From: an uncultured bacterium
GTDB taxonomy: Bacteria > Bacteroidota > Bacteroidia > Bacteroidales > Muribaculaceae
Assembly (NCBI GenBank): GCA_905214735.1
Contig: CAJMNI010000005.1
Location: 36,738-100,737, forward strand
DNA: 64,000 nt
Reading direction: 5' to 3'
The position numbers and the translations under genes were made by a program. Shown here piece after piece: positions 34,392 to 43,577 of the stretch. Each line of letters starts with the position of its first letter. Positions within the stretch are counted from its first letter, which is position 1. The notes beneath the pieces were generated by a model. That model saw nothing but the letters and a program-made list of their open reading frames with translations, did not search any database and was not told the origin of the DNA.

Positions 34392-35162
34392 TCATGAAGC
34401 CGAAGAGGGGAGCAGCTTTTCCATGATCCAGCTGAACAGGAGCGGGGCGCCGATGATCAGCACGCAAAGCATCACGGTGGTGGAGTTTTCCGAATCTTTC
34501 GGCACTCTCAGAGTTTTCGATGCCTTGAAAATGAGATAGATGGTCCATAAGGGGAGGAACACTATCACCGGGCTCATCATCGGGAGCAGGTTGAGGAATA
34601 TTTTGAAGAGGGCGAGAGTCGACATGCAGATCATCACGAATTCTTTGCCGAAATTGGTTTTAAGCACTCCGCGCGATTGTTTCGGGAGGATGAATTCCGA
34701 GAGGAGAATCGAGACAAAATATCCGAAGAAGAAAGAGATGAAGCAGGTGACGGCTCGGACCACTGCATTGTTGAGCGTCGGGTCGATACCGTTCCAAAGG
34801 ATGGCGAATTCGGAAATGGCTGTCAGTGCGAGAATTGGGTAGAAGCATTTCGAGGCCACGGTTTCAGTAGCCAGACGGGCGCGTTTCAACGCTTTCCAAC
34901 CCTCCACGGGATTGAACATGATGCGGAACATGAAACCCGTGACCCAAGGCTTTTTGGCGGGAACTTCAGTGCTGGCGGCCATGTTGACGCCCTCGTTATA
35001 GGGGTCGTCGTCCTCCTCCTCCTCATCGCCGGAGTCGTTCTCCTCCTCCTCGAGGTTGTCATGCCGGCAGGGATCGTTATTGTTGGTGTCATCGCTGTCG
35101 TCGGGAAGCCGATAGAGTGAATCGTTGTCGTCGTCGGGCAGCTGATATAAAGATTTTTCCAT
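34392..35162 (-). CDS. Yip1-like membrane protein with acidic N-terminus
   Basis: A 256-residue protein. The first 65 residues are extremely acidic, with two copies of a SLYxLPDDxxD motif and a run of glutamates and aspartates. From about residue 75 it has FRIMFNPVEGWKALKRAR, a signature of Bacteroidota Yip1-family proteins, followed by about five membrane helices. The function is unknown; it may partner with the SPFH protein 60 bases downstream. Confidence 0.7.
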   Translation of the reverse strand: MEKSLYQLPDDDNDSLYRLPDDSDDTNNNDPCRHDNLEEEENDSGDEEEEDDDPYNEGVNMAASTEVPAKKPWVTGFMFRIMFNPVEGWKALKRARLATETVASKCFYPILALTAISEFAILWNGIDPTLNNAVVRAVTCFISFFFGYFVSILLSEFILPKQSRGVLKTNFGKEFVMICMSTLALFKIFLNLLPMMSPVIVFLPLWTIYLIFKASKTLRVPKDSENSTTVMLCVLIIGAPLLFSWIMEKLLPSSAS

Positions 35163-35262
35163 CGAATGAACTTAGGGATAGTCTTAGGATAGTAAATTAG
35201 CGCTTGCTTTTAGTTAACTCAATTTTCGGGCATCTTATTGCGGGGAGTTGGAGCGAAGAGAA

Positions 35263-35298
35263 GAAAAAAATCCCTGCGGCGTGACTGCCGCAGGGATT
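35263..35298 (-). terminator. Terminator after mutB
   Basis: On the minus strand AATCCCTGCGGC pairs with GCCGCAGGGATT around a six-base loop, followed by TTTTTTCTTC. Confidence 0.85.
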
Positions 35299-35319
35299 CC
35301 GGATATTGTCAGATTCAGA

Positions 35320-37461
35320 TTACTCCGCACGGTCCTCGTTGAGCAGGCGTATCATTTCGATCGCGCTCTTGGGGATGCGTGTGCCGGGGCCGAAGATGGC
35401 GGCGACACCGGCTTTGTAGAGGAAGTCATAGTCCTGGGCGGGGATAACGCCGCCTGCAGTCACCATGATGTCCTCGCGGCCGAGTTTCTTGAGCTCTGCG
35501 ATCACCTGAGGGATGAGAGTCTTGTGGCCGGCGGCCAGAGAGGAGACGCCGAGGATATGGACGTCGTTTTCCACAGCCTGACGGGCGGCTTCTGCCGGAG
35601 TCTGGAACAGCGGGCCCATGTCGACGTCGAAACCGCAGTCGGCGTAGCCGGTGGCGACAACCTTGGCGCCGCGGTCGTGGCCGTCCTGGCCCATCTTGGC
35701 AATCATGATACGCGGCTGGCGGCCTTCGCGTTTTGCGAAGTCGGCCACTGCGCGGCGGGCTTCCTCAAACTCGGGATCACCCTTTTCTTCACTTGAATAC
35801 ACTCCTGAAATAGTTTTGATGACGGCTTTGTAACGGCCAACCACAGCCTCGCAGGCGTCGGAAATTTCGCCGAGCGAAGCGCGGAGACCCGCAGCTTTGA
35901 CAGCGAGGTCGAGAAGGTTGCCCTTCGACGGATCTTTCACAGCCTCGGTGATGTCGGCGAGAGCTTTCTTCACTGCGGCCTCGTCGCGGTTCTTGCGGAG
36001 ATCCTCCAGACGGGCGCACTGCTCTTTGCGCACCTCGGTGTTGTCGACTTCGAGGATGTCGATGGGATCCTCATGGTCGAGGCGGAACTTGTTGATGCCG
36101 ACGATGGTCTGTTTGCCGGAGTCGATGTGGGCCTGTGTGCGGGCAGCGGCCTCCTCGATGCGGAGTTTCGGAAGTCCGGTCTCTATGGCCTTGGCCATGC
36201 CGCCGAGTTTCTCGATCTCCTGGATGTGCTCCCAGGCGCGGTGGGCGATCTCGTTGGTGAGCGATTCCACATAGTAGCTGCCGCCCCAGGGATCCACCTG
36301 CTTGCAGACGTAGGTCTCTTCCTGGATGTAGATCTGTGTGTTGCGGGCGATGCGGGCCGAGAAGTCGGTCGGCAGGGCGATTGCCTCGTCGAGGGCGTTG
36401 GTGTGGAGCGACTGGGTGTGGCCGAGGACTGCTCCCATGGCCTCAACGCAGGTGCGGCCCACGTTGTTGAAAGGATCCTGCTCGGTGAGCGACCAGCCGG
36501 ATGTCTGGCAGTGGGTGCGCAGTGCGAGCGATTTCGGATTTTTCGGGTTGAACTGCTTCACGATCTTTGCCCAGAGCATACGGGCGGCGCGCATCTTGGC
36601 GATTTCCATGAAATAGTTCATGGAGATGCCCCAGAAGAAGGAGAGGCGCGGAGCGAAGGAGTCGATGTTCATGCCTGCGTTGACACCGGCGCGGAGATAT
36701 TCCAGACCGTCGGCCAGGGTGTAGGCCAGCTCGATGTCGGCTGTTGCGCCGGCCTCCTGCATGTGATAGCCGGAGATGGAGATCGAGTTGAACTTGGGCA
36801 TGTTTTTCGACGTATATTCGAAGATGTCGGCGATGATCTTCATGGAGAATGCCGGCGGGTAGATATACGTGTTGCGGACCATGAACTCCTTGAGGATATC
36901 GTTCTGGATGGTTCCGGCCATCTCTTCAAGAGAAGCGCCCTGTTCCAGACCGGCGTTGATGTAGAAAGCGAGCACGGGGAGCACAGCGCCGTTCATCGTC
37001 ATCGACACCGACATCTTGTTGAGGGGAATTCCGTCGAAAAGCACCTTCATGTCTTCGATCGAGCAGATCGACACGCCGGCTTTGCCGACGTCGCCGACAA
37101 CGCGCTCGTGGTCGGCGTCATAACCGCGGTGAGTCGGAAGGTCGAACGCCACCGAAAGACCCTTCTGGCCGGAAGCGAGGTTGCGGCGGTAGAAAGCGTT
37201 GGATTCTGCTGCCGTGGAGAATCCGGCATACTGGCGGATTGTCCAGGGGCGCATAGGATACATGGCGCTGTACGGGCCGCGGAGGAACGGGGGAAGACCT
37301 GCCACATAGTCGAGGTGTTCCATTCCTTCGAGGTCGGTTTTCGTATAGATCGGTTTCACCGGGATGAGCTCGGCGGTGAGCCACTCCTCACCCTCAACCG
37401 GCTTGTGGCCTTCGGGAGCCACTATCTTTGTAATATCGATTTCTTTAAAATTCGGTCTCAT
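35320..37461 (-). CDS. mutB: Methylmalonyl-CoA mutase large (catalytic) subunit
   Basis: B12-dependent interconversion of succinyl-CoA and methylmalonyl-CoA, the entry step of the succinate-propionate route in Bacteroidales. The 713 residues comprise a TIM-barrel acyl-CoA domain (PYSAMYPMRPWTIRQYAGFSTAAESNAFYR near 85, FDLPTHRGYDADHERV) and a C-terminal cobalamin domain with the ligand motif DGHDRG (about residue 596), SSLAAGHKTLIPQV and VTAGGVIPAQDY. The length is normal. It is 9 bases behind mutA and ends before a terminator. No epimerase or decarboxylase genes are adjacent. Confidence 0.97.
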   Translation of the reverse strand: MRPNFKEIDITKIVAPEGHKPVEGEEWLTAELIPVKPIYTKTDLEGMEHLDYVAGLPPFLRGPYSAMYPMRPWTIRQYAGFSTAAESNAFYRRNLASGQKGLSVAFDLPTHRGYDADHERVVGDVGKAGVSICSIEDMKVLFDGIPLNKMSVSMTMNGAVLPVLAFYINAGLEQGASLEEMAGTIQNDILKEFMVRNTYIYPPAFSMKIIADIFEYTSKNMPKFNSISISGYHMQEAGATADIELAYTLADGLEYLRAGVNAGMNIDSFAPRLSFFWGISMNYFMEIAKMRAARMLWAKIVKQFNPKNPKSLALRTHCQTSGWSLTEQDPFNNVGRTCVEAMGAVLGHTQSLHTNALDEAIALPTDFSARIARNTQIYIQEETYVCKQVDPWGGSYYVESLTNEIAHRAWEHIQEIEKLGGMAKAIETGLPKLRIEEAAARTQAHIDSGKQTIVGINKFRLDHEDPIDILEVDNTEVRKEQCARLEDLRKNRDEAAVKKALADITEAVKDPSKGNLLDLAVKAAGLRASLGEISDACEAVVGRYKAVIKTISGVYSSEEKGDPEFEEARRAVADFAKREGRQPRIMIAKMGQDGHDRGAKVVATGYADCGFDVDMGPLFQTPAEAARQAVENDVHILGVSSLAAGHKTLIPQVIAELKKLGREDIMVTAGGVIPAQDYDFLYKAGVAAIFGPGTRIPKSAIEMIRLLNEDRAE

Positions 37462-37470
37462 GATACGGGA

Positions 37471-39330
37471 TTATTTGAGGAGTTTAGCGTTAAAATCAAC
37501 CAGAGTGTCGAGCACGTTGCATTTCACGTGGATGAAGCTCTCAATGCCCTGGGCCTTGAGGTCGTCCATGCATTTGGGAGCGCCGGCCACAACGAAGAGG
37601 GCGCGTCCGGCGAGTTCCTTGAAGGCTTCGGGAGCGAAGTCGGCATATTCGTCGTCGCTCGAGCAGAGCACCACCACGTCGGCTTTTTTCTCCATGGCGG
37701 CGTCGATGCCCTCTTTCACGGTCTCGAATCCGATATTGTCGATAATCTCATATCCGGCGCAACCGAAGAAGTTTGCGCTGAACTGGGCGCGGGCGAGGCG
37801 CATAGCGAGGTTCCCGATCGTGAGCATGAACACTTTCGGACGGTTGGCGGCGCGCTCGGTGTCGAGGCGGAGCTGTTCGAACTGGCTTGCAGCGCGGGCG
37901 AAGTCGAGGCTTGCCACTGCGCCGTCGGCCACTTCCTCCTCTTTGCAGCCGCAACCGCAGCCGCAGGCGTCTTTCACCTTGTCGAGCTCCATCTCGTTGA
38001 AGTTCGGGAACTGGTTGGTGCCGAGGAGCGACTCTTTGCGACGGGCCACGTCGAGATGGCGCTTGACGCCGCTTTCGTTGACCTTGCCCTGGAGCTCACC
38101 GCTCTTGAGCATGGCATAGAATCCCCCTTTTTCCTCAATTTCGTTGAAGATTCCCCAAGCCACTTTGGCGATGGAAGCTGTGAGGGTCTCGATATAATAA
38201 GAACCGCCGGCGGGGTCAACCACCTTGTTGAGGTGAGACTCGTCGCGGAGAAGGAGCTGCTGGTTGCGCGCGATTCTCTCGCTGAATTCGTCGGGACGCT
38301 TGTAGCATTCGTCGAAGGGGAGGGTCTCGATGGAGTTGACTCCGGCGAGAGCGGCGCTCATGGTTTCGGTCATTGAGCGGAGCAGGTTGACGTGAGAGTC
38401 GTAAAGCGTCTGGTTGAAACGGCTTGTCACGGCGTGAACCCACATCTTGCAGGCGCAGTCGCAGGCGGGATTGTAGGCTTTCACGATTTCGGCCCAGAGC
38501 ATGCGGGCGGCGCGGAATTTCGCGAGCTCCATGAAATAGTTGGAGCTGATGCCCATGTTGAATTTCACGCGGCATGCCACCTCTTCCGGTTTCAGACCGG
38601 CTTCGGTCATCATGTCGAGCCATTCTGCGCCCCATGCGAGAGCGTAGCCGAGTTCCTGAGTGATATATGCGCCGGCGTTGTTGAACATCTTGCTGTCGAC
38701 AACGAAGCAGCGGAGTCCGGGCACTTCCTTCACAGCGTCATAGAGAGCCTTGCCCTCTGCGGCGGCATCTTTGGGGAAGGGGAGTCCGTGACGGAGCAGA
38801 CGCTTGAACGGATTATAGTCGATCGAACCGCGGAAATCAGCTGCGGCGCCGGCTGCGTTGATGAGGCCGACGAGCTCTTTGGCTACTTCCACTGCGTGGC
38901 CGGGGCAGCATTCGATGCTGACTTCGACTTTCTTGAGGTCGATGTCTTTGAGAACGACTGCGAGATCTTTCGGATCCATCTTCCTGCACATCTTGATGCC
39001 GAGCGATTCAACGCCGCGGTTGAGGATATGCTTTGCGTGGTCGTTCATCTCTTCGGGGGTGTCGCCGATCACCTGCTGACGGATGAGCCAGTCATTGTTG
39101 TCGCGGGTGCCGCGAAGATAGGGGAATTCGCCCGGAAGAGTGTCGAGCGCCGGGAGTCCGGCCAGATCCTCTCTGCGATAGAAGGGCTGCACGTTGAAGC
39201 CTTCATTGGTGCGCCACACTAACTTGCGGTCAAAATCAGCACCTTTTAAGTCGACATTGATCTTTTCGCGCCATTCCTCTGTGGAGACGGGCGGGAACAT
39301 GTCGAACAATCTTTCTTTCTGTTCTGCCAT
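37471..39330 (-). CDS. mutA: Methylmalonyl-CoA mutase small subunit
   Basis: The non-catalytic partner of MutB, 619 residues, needed for the heterodimer. It resembles the mutase fold (WRTNEGFNVQPFYRREDL, FRAARMLWAEIVKAYNP, VDPAGGSYYIETLT), but the C-terminal B12-like domain lacks the DxHxxG ligand, as expected. A cysteine cluster CGCGCGCKEEE near residue 455 sits in the linker, which is unusual in these proteins; it may be metal-binding or chance low complexity. First gene of the two-gene operon. Confidence 0.95.
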   Translation of the reverse strand: MAEQKERLFDMFPPVSTEEWREKINVDLKGADFDRKLVWRTNEGFNVQPFYRREDLAGLPALDTLPGEFPYLRGTRDNNDWLIRQQVIGDTPEEMNDHAKHILNRGVESLGIKMCRKMDPKDLAVVLKDIDLKKVEVSIECCPGHAVEVAKELVGLINAAGAAADFRGSIDYNPFKRLLRHGLPFPKDAAAEGKALYDAVKEVPGLRCFVVDSKMFNNAGAYITQELGYALAWGAEWLDMMTEAGLKPEEVACRVKFNMGISSNYFMELAKFRAARMLWAEIVKAYNPACDCACKMWVHAVTSRFNQTLYDSHVNLLRSMTETMSAALAGVNSIETLPFDECYKRPDEFSERIARNQQLLLRDESHLNKVVDPAGGSYYIETLTASIAKVAWGIFNEIEEKGGFYAMLKSGELQGKVNESGVKRHLDVARRKESLLGTNQFPNFNEMELDKVKDACGCGCGCKEEEVADGAVASLDFARAASQFEQLRLDTERAANRPKVFMLTIGNLAMRLARAQFSANFFGCAGYEIIDNIGFETVKEGIDAAMEKKADVVVLCSSDDEYADFAPEAFKELAGRALFVVAGAPKCMDDLKAQGIESFIHVKCNVLDTLVDFNAKLLK

Positions 39331-39675
39331 TTTAGCGTATTTTTGGTATTAGCTATTAATTCAGATTTGTAGTTTAGATTTTGTTCGTTTATGGTATCAG
39401 ATTGCTCAGAGGCCAACTTGTCGTTGCATGAAGTTGAGTCAATCTTTCAATTCTGTCGGGATATTATGAACTCCGAAGATCTGGAAACTGAGATGTTATC
39501 AATCGCCGATCTCCGGCATATCGCTATTGCAAAGTTATCTAATATTTTCGGATTAAAAAACTTTTAAGTCCAAAATCTTCGCATAAAAGATTTCTCCGGG
39601 ACGCTCCGGAGGAATCTTTCTGCTTTTTTATATGGAATTGAGGCCGGCGACGCTATGTTGCGAGGGTAGAGAAGG
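39331..39675. other. Intergenic region upstream of mutA
   Basis: A 345-base gap between mutA and ftsE, both on the minus strand. A minus-strand TAACTTTG box lies at 39530-39537 and would give a leader of about 190 bases for mutA. I looked for a cobalamin riboswitch and saw no B12-box-like core. No ORF is evident. Confidence 0.5.
39530..39537 (-). promoter_or_regulatory. -7 promoter box of the mutA-mutB operon
   Basis: Minus-strand TAACTTTG, exact TAnnTTTG match; -33 element unclear. Confidence 0.5.
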
Positions 39676-40341
39676 CTAAATCTCGAGCCTCTTGTCGCGG
39701 CATCTCATCACTTTGGCGGGGAAATCCTCCACCATCTGCAGATTGTGGGTGGCCATTACGATGGCCGTTCCTTTTTCGGCGAGTTCATGAAGGAGCGACA
39801 CGATGTGATATCCGGTGCGCGGATCGAGGTTCCCCGTCGGTTCGTCGGCGAGGATAAGTTTGGGAGAGTTGAGCAGCGCGCGGGCGATGACCACCCGTTG
39901 CTGCTCGCCGCCGCTGAGCTCGTGGGGCATCTTGTAGGCTTTGTTTTCCATCTCCACGGCTTTGAGCACTTCGTGGATGCGGTCTTCGATTTCCGATTTG
40001 TTTTTCCAGCCTGTGGCCTGGAGCACAAATCGTAGGTTGGCGGCCGCAGAGCGTTCGGAAAGCAGCTGGAAATCCTGAAAGACTATGCCGATTTTGCGCC
40101 GCAGATAAGGCACGTCTTTCTTGCGGAGAGTCAGAAGATCGAAGCCGAGCACGTCGGCTTTCTCTCCGGCCGGAATCGCCACGTCGGCATACATCGTCTT
40201 CATCAGCGAACTCTTTCCGCTGCCGACCCTTCCGACAAGATATCTGAATTCGCCTTCCTCCACGCTGAAGGTCACGTCTTTGAGCACCGTGCGTTCGGCG
40301 CGGTCCACCTGCACTCCCCTGTAGTCTATGATTGTTGCCAT
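39676..40341 (-). CDS. ftsE: Cell division ABC ATP-binding protein FtsE
   Basis: ATPase that with membrane partner FtsX controls septal peptidoglycan hydrolases. The 221 residues show Walker A GRVGSGKSSL (near 37), the Q-loop VFQDFQLL, the ABC signature LSGGEQQRVVIARAL, Walker B LILADEPTGNLD and the H-loop MATHN. The glycine-valine GRVGSGKS variant is usual for Bacteroidota FtsE. FtsX is not adjacent. The start codon directly follows the radA stop, so the two are co-transcribed. Confidence 0.92.
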   Translation of the reverse strand: MATIIDYRGVQVDRAERTVLKDVTFSVEEGEFRYLVGRVGSGKSSLMKTMYADVAIPAGEKADVLGFDLLTLRKKDVPYLRRKIGIVFQDFQLLSERSAAANLRFVLQATGWKNKSEIEDRIHEVLKAVEMENKAYKMPHELSGGEQQRVVIARALLNSPKLILADEPTGNLDPRTGYHIVSLLHELAEKGTAIVMATHNLQMVEDFPAKVMRCRDKRLEI

Positions 40342-41706
40342 TTATTCAAAGAGTTTTGCGAAGAGGTCTGACACGCGGGCCACTTCGACTATCTCGATTT
40401 TATATTTTTCCTTCACTCCCTTAAGGTTTCCTTTCGGGATATAGATAGTGGTGAAGCCGAGTTTTTCAGCCTCGGCCACACGCTGCTCCATTCTGGTGAC
40501 GGTGCGAATCTCGCCCGAGAGTCCGACTTCGCCGGCGAAAGCCACCCGCTTCGGAATCGTCAGGTCGAAATTCGACGACATCACGGCCACAATGACAGCC
40601 ATGTCGATTGCCGGGTCGACCACTTTCAGCCCTCCGGCGATATTGAGAAACACATCCTTCTGTCCGAGTTTGAATCGGGCTCTTTTCTCAAGCACGGCCA
40701 GGAGCATGTTTAGCCGCCGCTGGTCGAAGCCTGTCACGGCGCGCTGCGGAGTGCCGTAGGCCGCCGACGAGACAAGCGCCTGCACTTCCACCAGGAAAGG
40801 CCGCTGCCCTTCGACTGTGACTCCGATGGCTATGCCGCTCATCTCCTCCTCCCGATTGTCGGAGAGAAGCATTTCCGACGGATTCTTCACTTCGCGCAGT
40901 CCGTGCTGCACCATTTCGTAGATTCCGATCTCGCTGGTCGAGCCGAAGCGGTTTTTTATCGAGCGGAGAATCCGGTAGAGATATTGGCGGTCGCCTTCGA
41001 ACTGGAGCACCGTGTCGACGATATGCTCGAGCACCTTCGGGCCGGCGATCGAACCCTCCTTATTAATATGGCCGACAAGGATCACCGGCACTCCGCTCTC
41101 CTTGGCGTAGCGAAGCAGTGAGGCAGCGCATTCGCGCACCTGCGAAACGCTTCCTGCGGCCGACTCGATGTCGGGAGACTGGATTGTTTGTATAGAATCG
41201 ACAACCACAATCTCCGGTTTCACATTCTCAATCTGCGAGAATATTGCGTCGAGATCGGTTTCGGTGAGGATATAAGTGTTGTCGGAAACTTTCCCGAGCC
41301 TGTCGGCGCGGAGCCGGAGCTGCGAGGCGCTCTCCTCGCCTGAAATATATAGGATGCGCCTTTGCCTGATCGAGAGGATGTTTTGCAGAAGCAGGGTGGA
41401 TTTCCCGATTCCGGGTTCGCCGCCGATAAGCGTAAGGCTTCCGGCCACGAGACCGCCGCCGAGCACGCGGTTGAGTTCTCCGGAAGGCATGCGGATGCGC
41501 AGCTCATCGGAGACTTCGATTTCCGAGAGCTTCACCGGGCGGGAGCTTTTCACCAGACTGCGTCGTCCTCCCTTAGCTTTGGGAGCCACTTTTTCTTCCA
41601 CCATCGTGTTCCATTCTCCACAGCCGGGGCACTGGCCAAGCCATTTCGGCGACTCATAGCCGCAACTGCTGCAGAAGAACACGCTTTTTCCGCCGCTTTT
41701 CGCCAT
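40342..41706 (-). CDS. radA: DNA repair protein RadA
   Basis: RecA-like branch-migration ATPase in recombinational repair. The 454 residues have an N-terminal zinc finger (FFCSSCGYESPKWLGQCPGCGEWNT), Walker A GGEPGIGKSTLLLQ (about 95), Walker B VVDSIQTI, the RadA KNRFG motif and a C-terminal Lon-protease-like domain (LVEVQALVSSAAYGTPQRAVTGFD). Normal length. It is in the middle of a three-gene operon with an FMN-binding protein (two-base gap) and ftsE. Confidence 0.97.
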   Translation of the reverse strand: MAKSGGKSVFFCSSCGYESPKWLGQCPGCGEWNTMVEEKVAPKAKGGRRSLVKSSRPVKLSEIEVSDELRIRMPSGELNRVLGGGLVAGSLTLIGGEPGIGKSTLLLQNILSIRQRRILYISGEESASQLRLRADRLGKVSDNTYILTETDLDAIFSQIENVKPEIVVVDSIQTIQSPDIESAAGSVSQVRECAASLLRYAKESGVPVILVGHINKEGSIAGPKVLEHIVDTVLQFEGDRQYLYRILRSIKNRFGSTSEIGIYEMVQHGLREVKNPSEMLLSDNREEEMSGIAIGVTVEGQRPFLVEVQALVSSAAYGTPQRAVTGFDQRRLNMLLAVLEKRARFKLGQKDVFLNIAGGLKVVDPAIDMAVIVAVMSSNFDLTIPKRVAFAGEVGLSGEIRTVTRMEQRVAEAEKLGFTTIYIPKGNLKGVKEKYKIEIVEVARVSDLFAKLFE

Positions 41707-41708
41707 GC

Positions 41709-42116
41709 TTATTTGCCGTTTTTGATAAGATAATTGGCGGCTGCTTTCACGTTGGCTATCACGCTTCGCGACGAGTAGGTGGCTCCGCTCACAGCGTCGA
41801 CCTTAGCCTTTGATGCCTGCTTGAGGGTCATGCCGTTCCAGCGGCGCAGAAGACCGGAGTCGGTCACCTTCTTGAAATATGTCGGCGACTCCTTGTTGGG
41901 AAGCGCGGTGACTTTCACAATTTTCCCTTTCTTCACGGTCACCTCGAGGGGCACGGGGCCTCGGAAGCCTTTTACCGGGCAGAGACCTGTGGTGTTGACC
42001 ACGCGGCTGCCGTCGGAGAGCTTGGTCACTTTGGGAGCCGGATCCGTGCCGGAGACGGGAAATATGGCGAAGGCGCAAAGAATAAGCGCCGGAATCAGCT
42101 TGCTTGTTTTCATCAT
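41709..42116 (-). CDS. Exported FMN-binding domain protein
   Basis: With the start at 42116 (MMKTSKLI, or the next ATG) the protein has about 135 residues, a signal peptide ending PVSGT, and an FMN-binding domain with the flavinylation-type motif DAVSGATYSSRSV near the C-terminus, as in RnfG/NqrC-like and urocanate-reductase-linked domains. It may carry covalently bound FMN for extracytoplasmic electron transfer. A longer frame from 42245 reads through the mdh terminator hairpin and is rejected. It shares an operon with radA, which is a surprising functional pairing. Confidence 0.82.
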   Translation of the reverse strand: MMKTSKLIPALILCAFAIFPVSGTDPAPKVTKLSDGSRVVNTTGLCPVKGFRGPVPLEVTVKKGKIVKVTALPNKESPTYFKKVTDSGLLRRWNGMTLKQASKAKVDAVSGATYSSRSVIANVKAAANYLIKNGK

Positions 42117-42149
42117 AATACCCTGCAAAAGTAATAAAAAAATCCAAAA

Positions 42150-42176
42150 AATGGAGAGTGCAGGGCACTCTCCATC
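42150..42176 (-). terminator. Terminator after mdh
   Basis: ATGGAGAGTGC (42151-42161) pairs with GCACTCTCCAT (42165-42175); on the minus strand it is followed by TTTTTTGGATTTTTTT. Confidence 0.85.
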
Positions 42177-42214
42177 TTTTTTTACTGAATATCTTTGAGC
42201 TTTGCTCCTGCCGA

Positions 42215-43228
42215 TCAATGCAGGTTGGGGTTGAGCTCGTTCCATTTCTCTACCGGGGGAAGGATGCCCATGGAGATGATTTCGTCGCGCATCTTGCAGA
42301 GGTGCTTGTAGCTTGCCTCGAGGGCGGCGAGCTCCTCTTTTGTGCCGGTGAAGGGCTTTGTGTAAACACCGTCGCTTGTGACGCGAGAAGGCATTGCCAT
42401 CATCACGTGGTTGAAGCGGTCGGAATCAGCGTAGCATCCAACGGGATAGTCGAATTCTTCGCCGCCCATGGCAGCCTCGCACATTTTTACAGAGAGGTAA
42501 GCCGGGCTCTGGAAGGAGCTGCGGCGACGGAGCTCGATGATCTTGGCACCGCCCTGCGTAACTTCCTTCTGCATAGCCTGCCATTCCTCCATCGAAAGGC
42601 CTTTGCCGTTGCATAAGGCTTTGCCTTCGATGATGTCGGTGAGCTTGATGCCGTCGATAGTGGTCGGAGTGGAGAAGACAGCCATCTTCTCGCCGTGACC
42701 GCCATAAGTGTAGGCGTTCTTGATGAGGCTCTGGCTGATGCCGAAGTGCTGGGCGAGAGCTTCTTTCAGACGAGTGGAGTCGAGGGCTGCGAGTGTGGCC
42801 ACCTGGTTGGGCTTCAGACCGCTGTGGATCAGGGCAACGAGACCCGTGATGTCGGCGGGGTTGAAGATGACGATGAGGAATTTTGCGTCGGGGCAGTATT
42901 TCTTGATGTTCTGTCCGAGCTCCTCAGCCACTTTGGAGTTGCCAGCGAGGAGGTCTTCGCGAGTCATGCCTTCCTTGCGGGGAGCGCCGCCCGAAGAGAT
43001 GATGTATTTAGCATCTTTGAAAGCCTCGGCGGGATCTGTAGTGCTTGTGATTTTAGCCTCGTCGAAGCCGCACTGGCGCATTTCCTTTGCCACGCCTTCG
43101 GCGCTGAACACGTCGTAGAGGCAAACGTTGGAAGAAAGACCGAGCATGAGGGCTGTCTGAGCCATGTTGGAACCGATCATTCCGGCGGCTCCGACAATAA
43201 GAAGTTTTTCGTCGGTTAAGAAATTCAT
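42215..43228 (-). CDS. mdh: Malate dehydrogenase
   Basis: NAD-dependent interconversion of malate and oxaloacetate, feeding the reductive branch to fumarate and succinate. The 337-residue protein has the dinucleotide loop LLIVGAAGMIGSNMA, the SGGAPRKEGMTREDLLAGN loop carrying substrate arginine, IVIFNPADITG, and the catalytic histidine in YGGHGEKMAVF. It is of the longer Bacteroidales type. It is transcribed alone from a consensus promoter at 43383-43415. Together with mutAB it fits succinate-propionate fermentation. Confidence 0.92.
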   Translation of the reverse strand: MNFLTDEKLLIVGAAGMIGSNMAQTALMLGLSSNVCLYDVFSAEGVAKEMRQCGFDEAKITSTTDPAEAFKDAKYIISSGGAPRKEGMTREDLLAGNSKVAEELGQNIKKYCPDAKFLIVIFNPADITGLVALIHSGLKPNQVATLAALDSTRLKEALAQHFGISQSLIKNAYTYGGHGEKMAVFSTPTTIDGIKLTDIIEGKALCNGKGLSMEEWQAMQKEVTQGGAKIIELRRRSSFQSPAYLSVKMCEAAMGGEEFDYPVGCYADSDRFNHVMMAMPSRVTSDGVYTKPFTGTKEELAALEASYKHLCKMRDEIISMGILPPVEKWNELNPNLH

Positions 43229-43382
43229 AGCTTTTCTAAAATATTTGGGTTGTCAAATTTGATTTGATGATTTTTTCGTGTTTTTATGGTTTTTATGGCC
43301 TTATAGGCTGAGCGAATTTCCGTTTTGCCTAAGGCTTCGTATCTATATTACGACGCCGGGCGCCCGGTTGTTCATTTCAACT

Positions 43383-43415
43383 GCAAATATAACAAAAACT
43401 CCCGTCACCAGCAAA
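43383..43415 (-). promoter_or_regulatory. Consensus promoter of mdh
   Basis: Minus-strand TTTG (43415-43412), 21 bases, TATATTTG (43390-43383). Predicted leader about 145 bases. Confidence 0.65.
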
Positions 43416-43498
43416 TTTATCGCCGCTTACCTTCCAACATGTGTAAATTCGGCGATGTTTTTGTTATGGTTATAGATGCGGGTTTCGCGCTTTTTCGT

Positions 43499-43506
43499 TA
43501 ATTTTG
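43499..43506 (+). promoter_or_regulatory. -7 promoter box of smpB
   Basis: TAATTTTG matches TAnnTTTG; predicted leader about 65 bases. No clear -33 element. Confidence 0.5.
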
Positions 43507-43577
43507 CATTCGCTAATGAGCGAAACCCACTTTCCCCGCGATATTGACAACGGCGGAAAAACTCATAATTTGCAGAA

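Larger units (their letters stand above)
43229..43577. other. Intergenic region between mdh and smpB
   Basis: The gap between divergent genes holds their promoters and a 12-bp palindrome CCGGGCGCCCGG (43356-43367) inside the predicted mdh leader. No ORF or tRNA seen. Confidence 0.5.

Noticed and set aside
36073..38376. A 767-codon open frame on the plus strand opposite mutB and mutA
   Set aside because: It is an antisense shadow of GC-rich, codon-biased genes whose products are clearly MutB and MutA; its translation has no recognisable domain.
39331..39675. Cobalamin riboswitch before mutA
   Set aside because: The presumed leader is long enough but no B12-box-like core or conserved helices could be recognised by eye.
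42117..42245. Longer FMN-binding protein start at 42245
   Set aside because: The extension reads through the mdh terminator hairpin and hides the signal peptide that begins at 42116.
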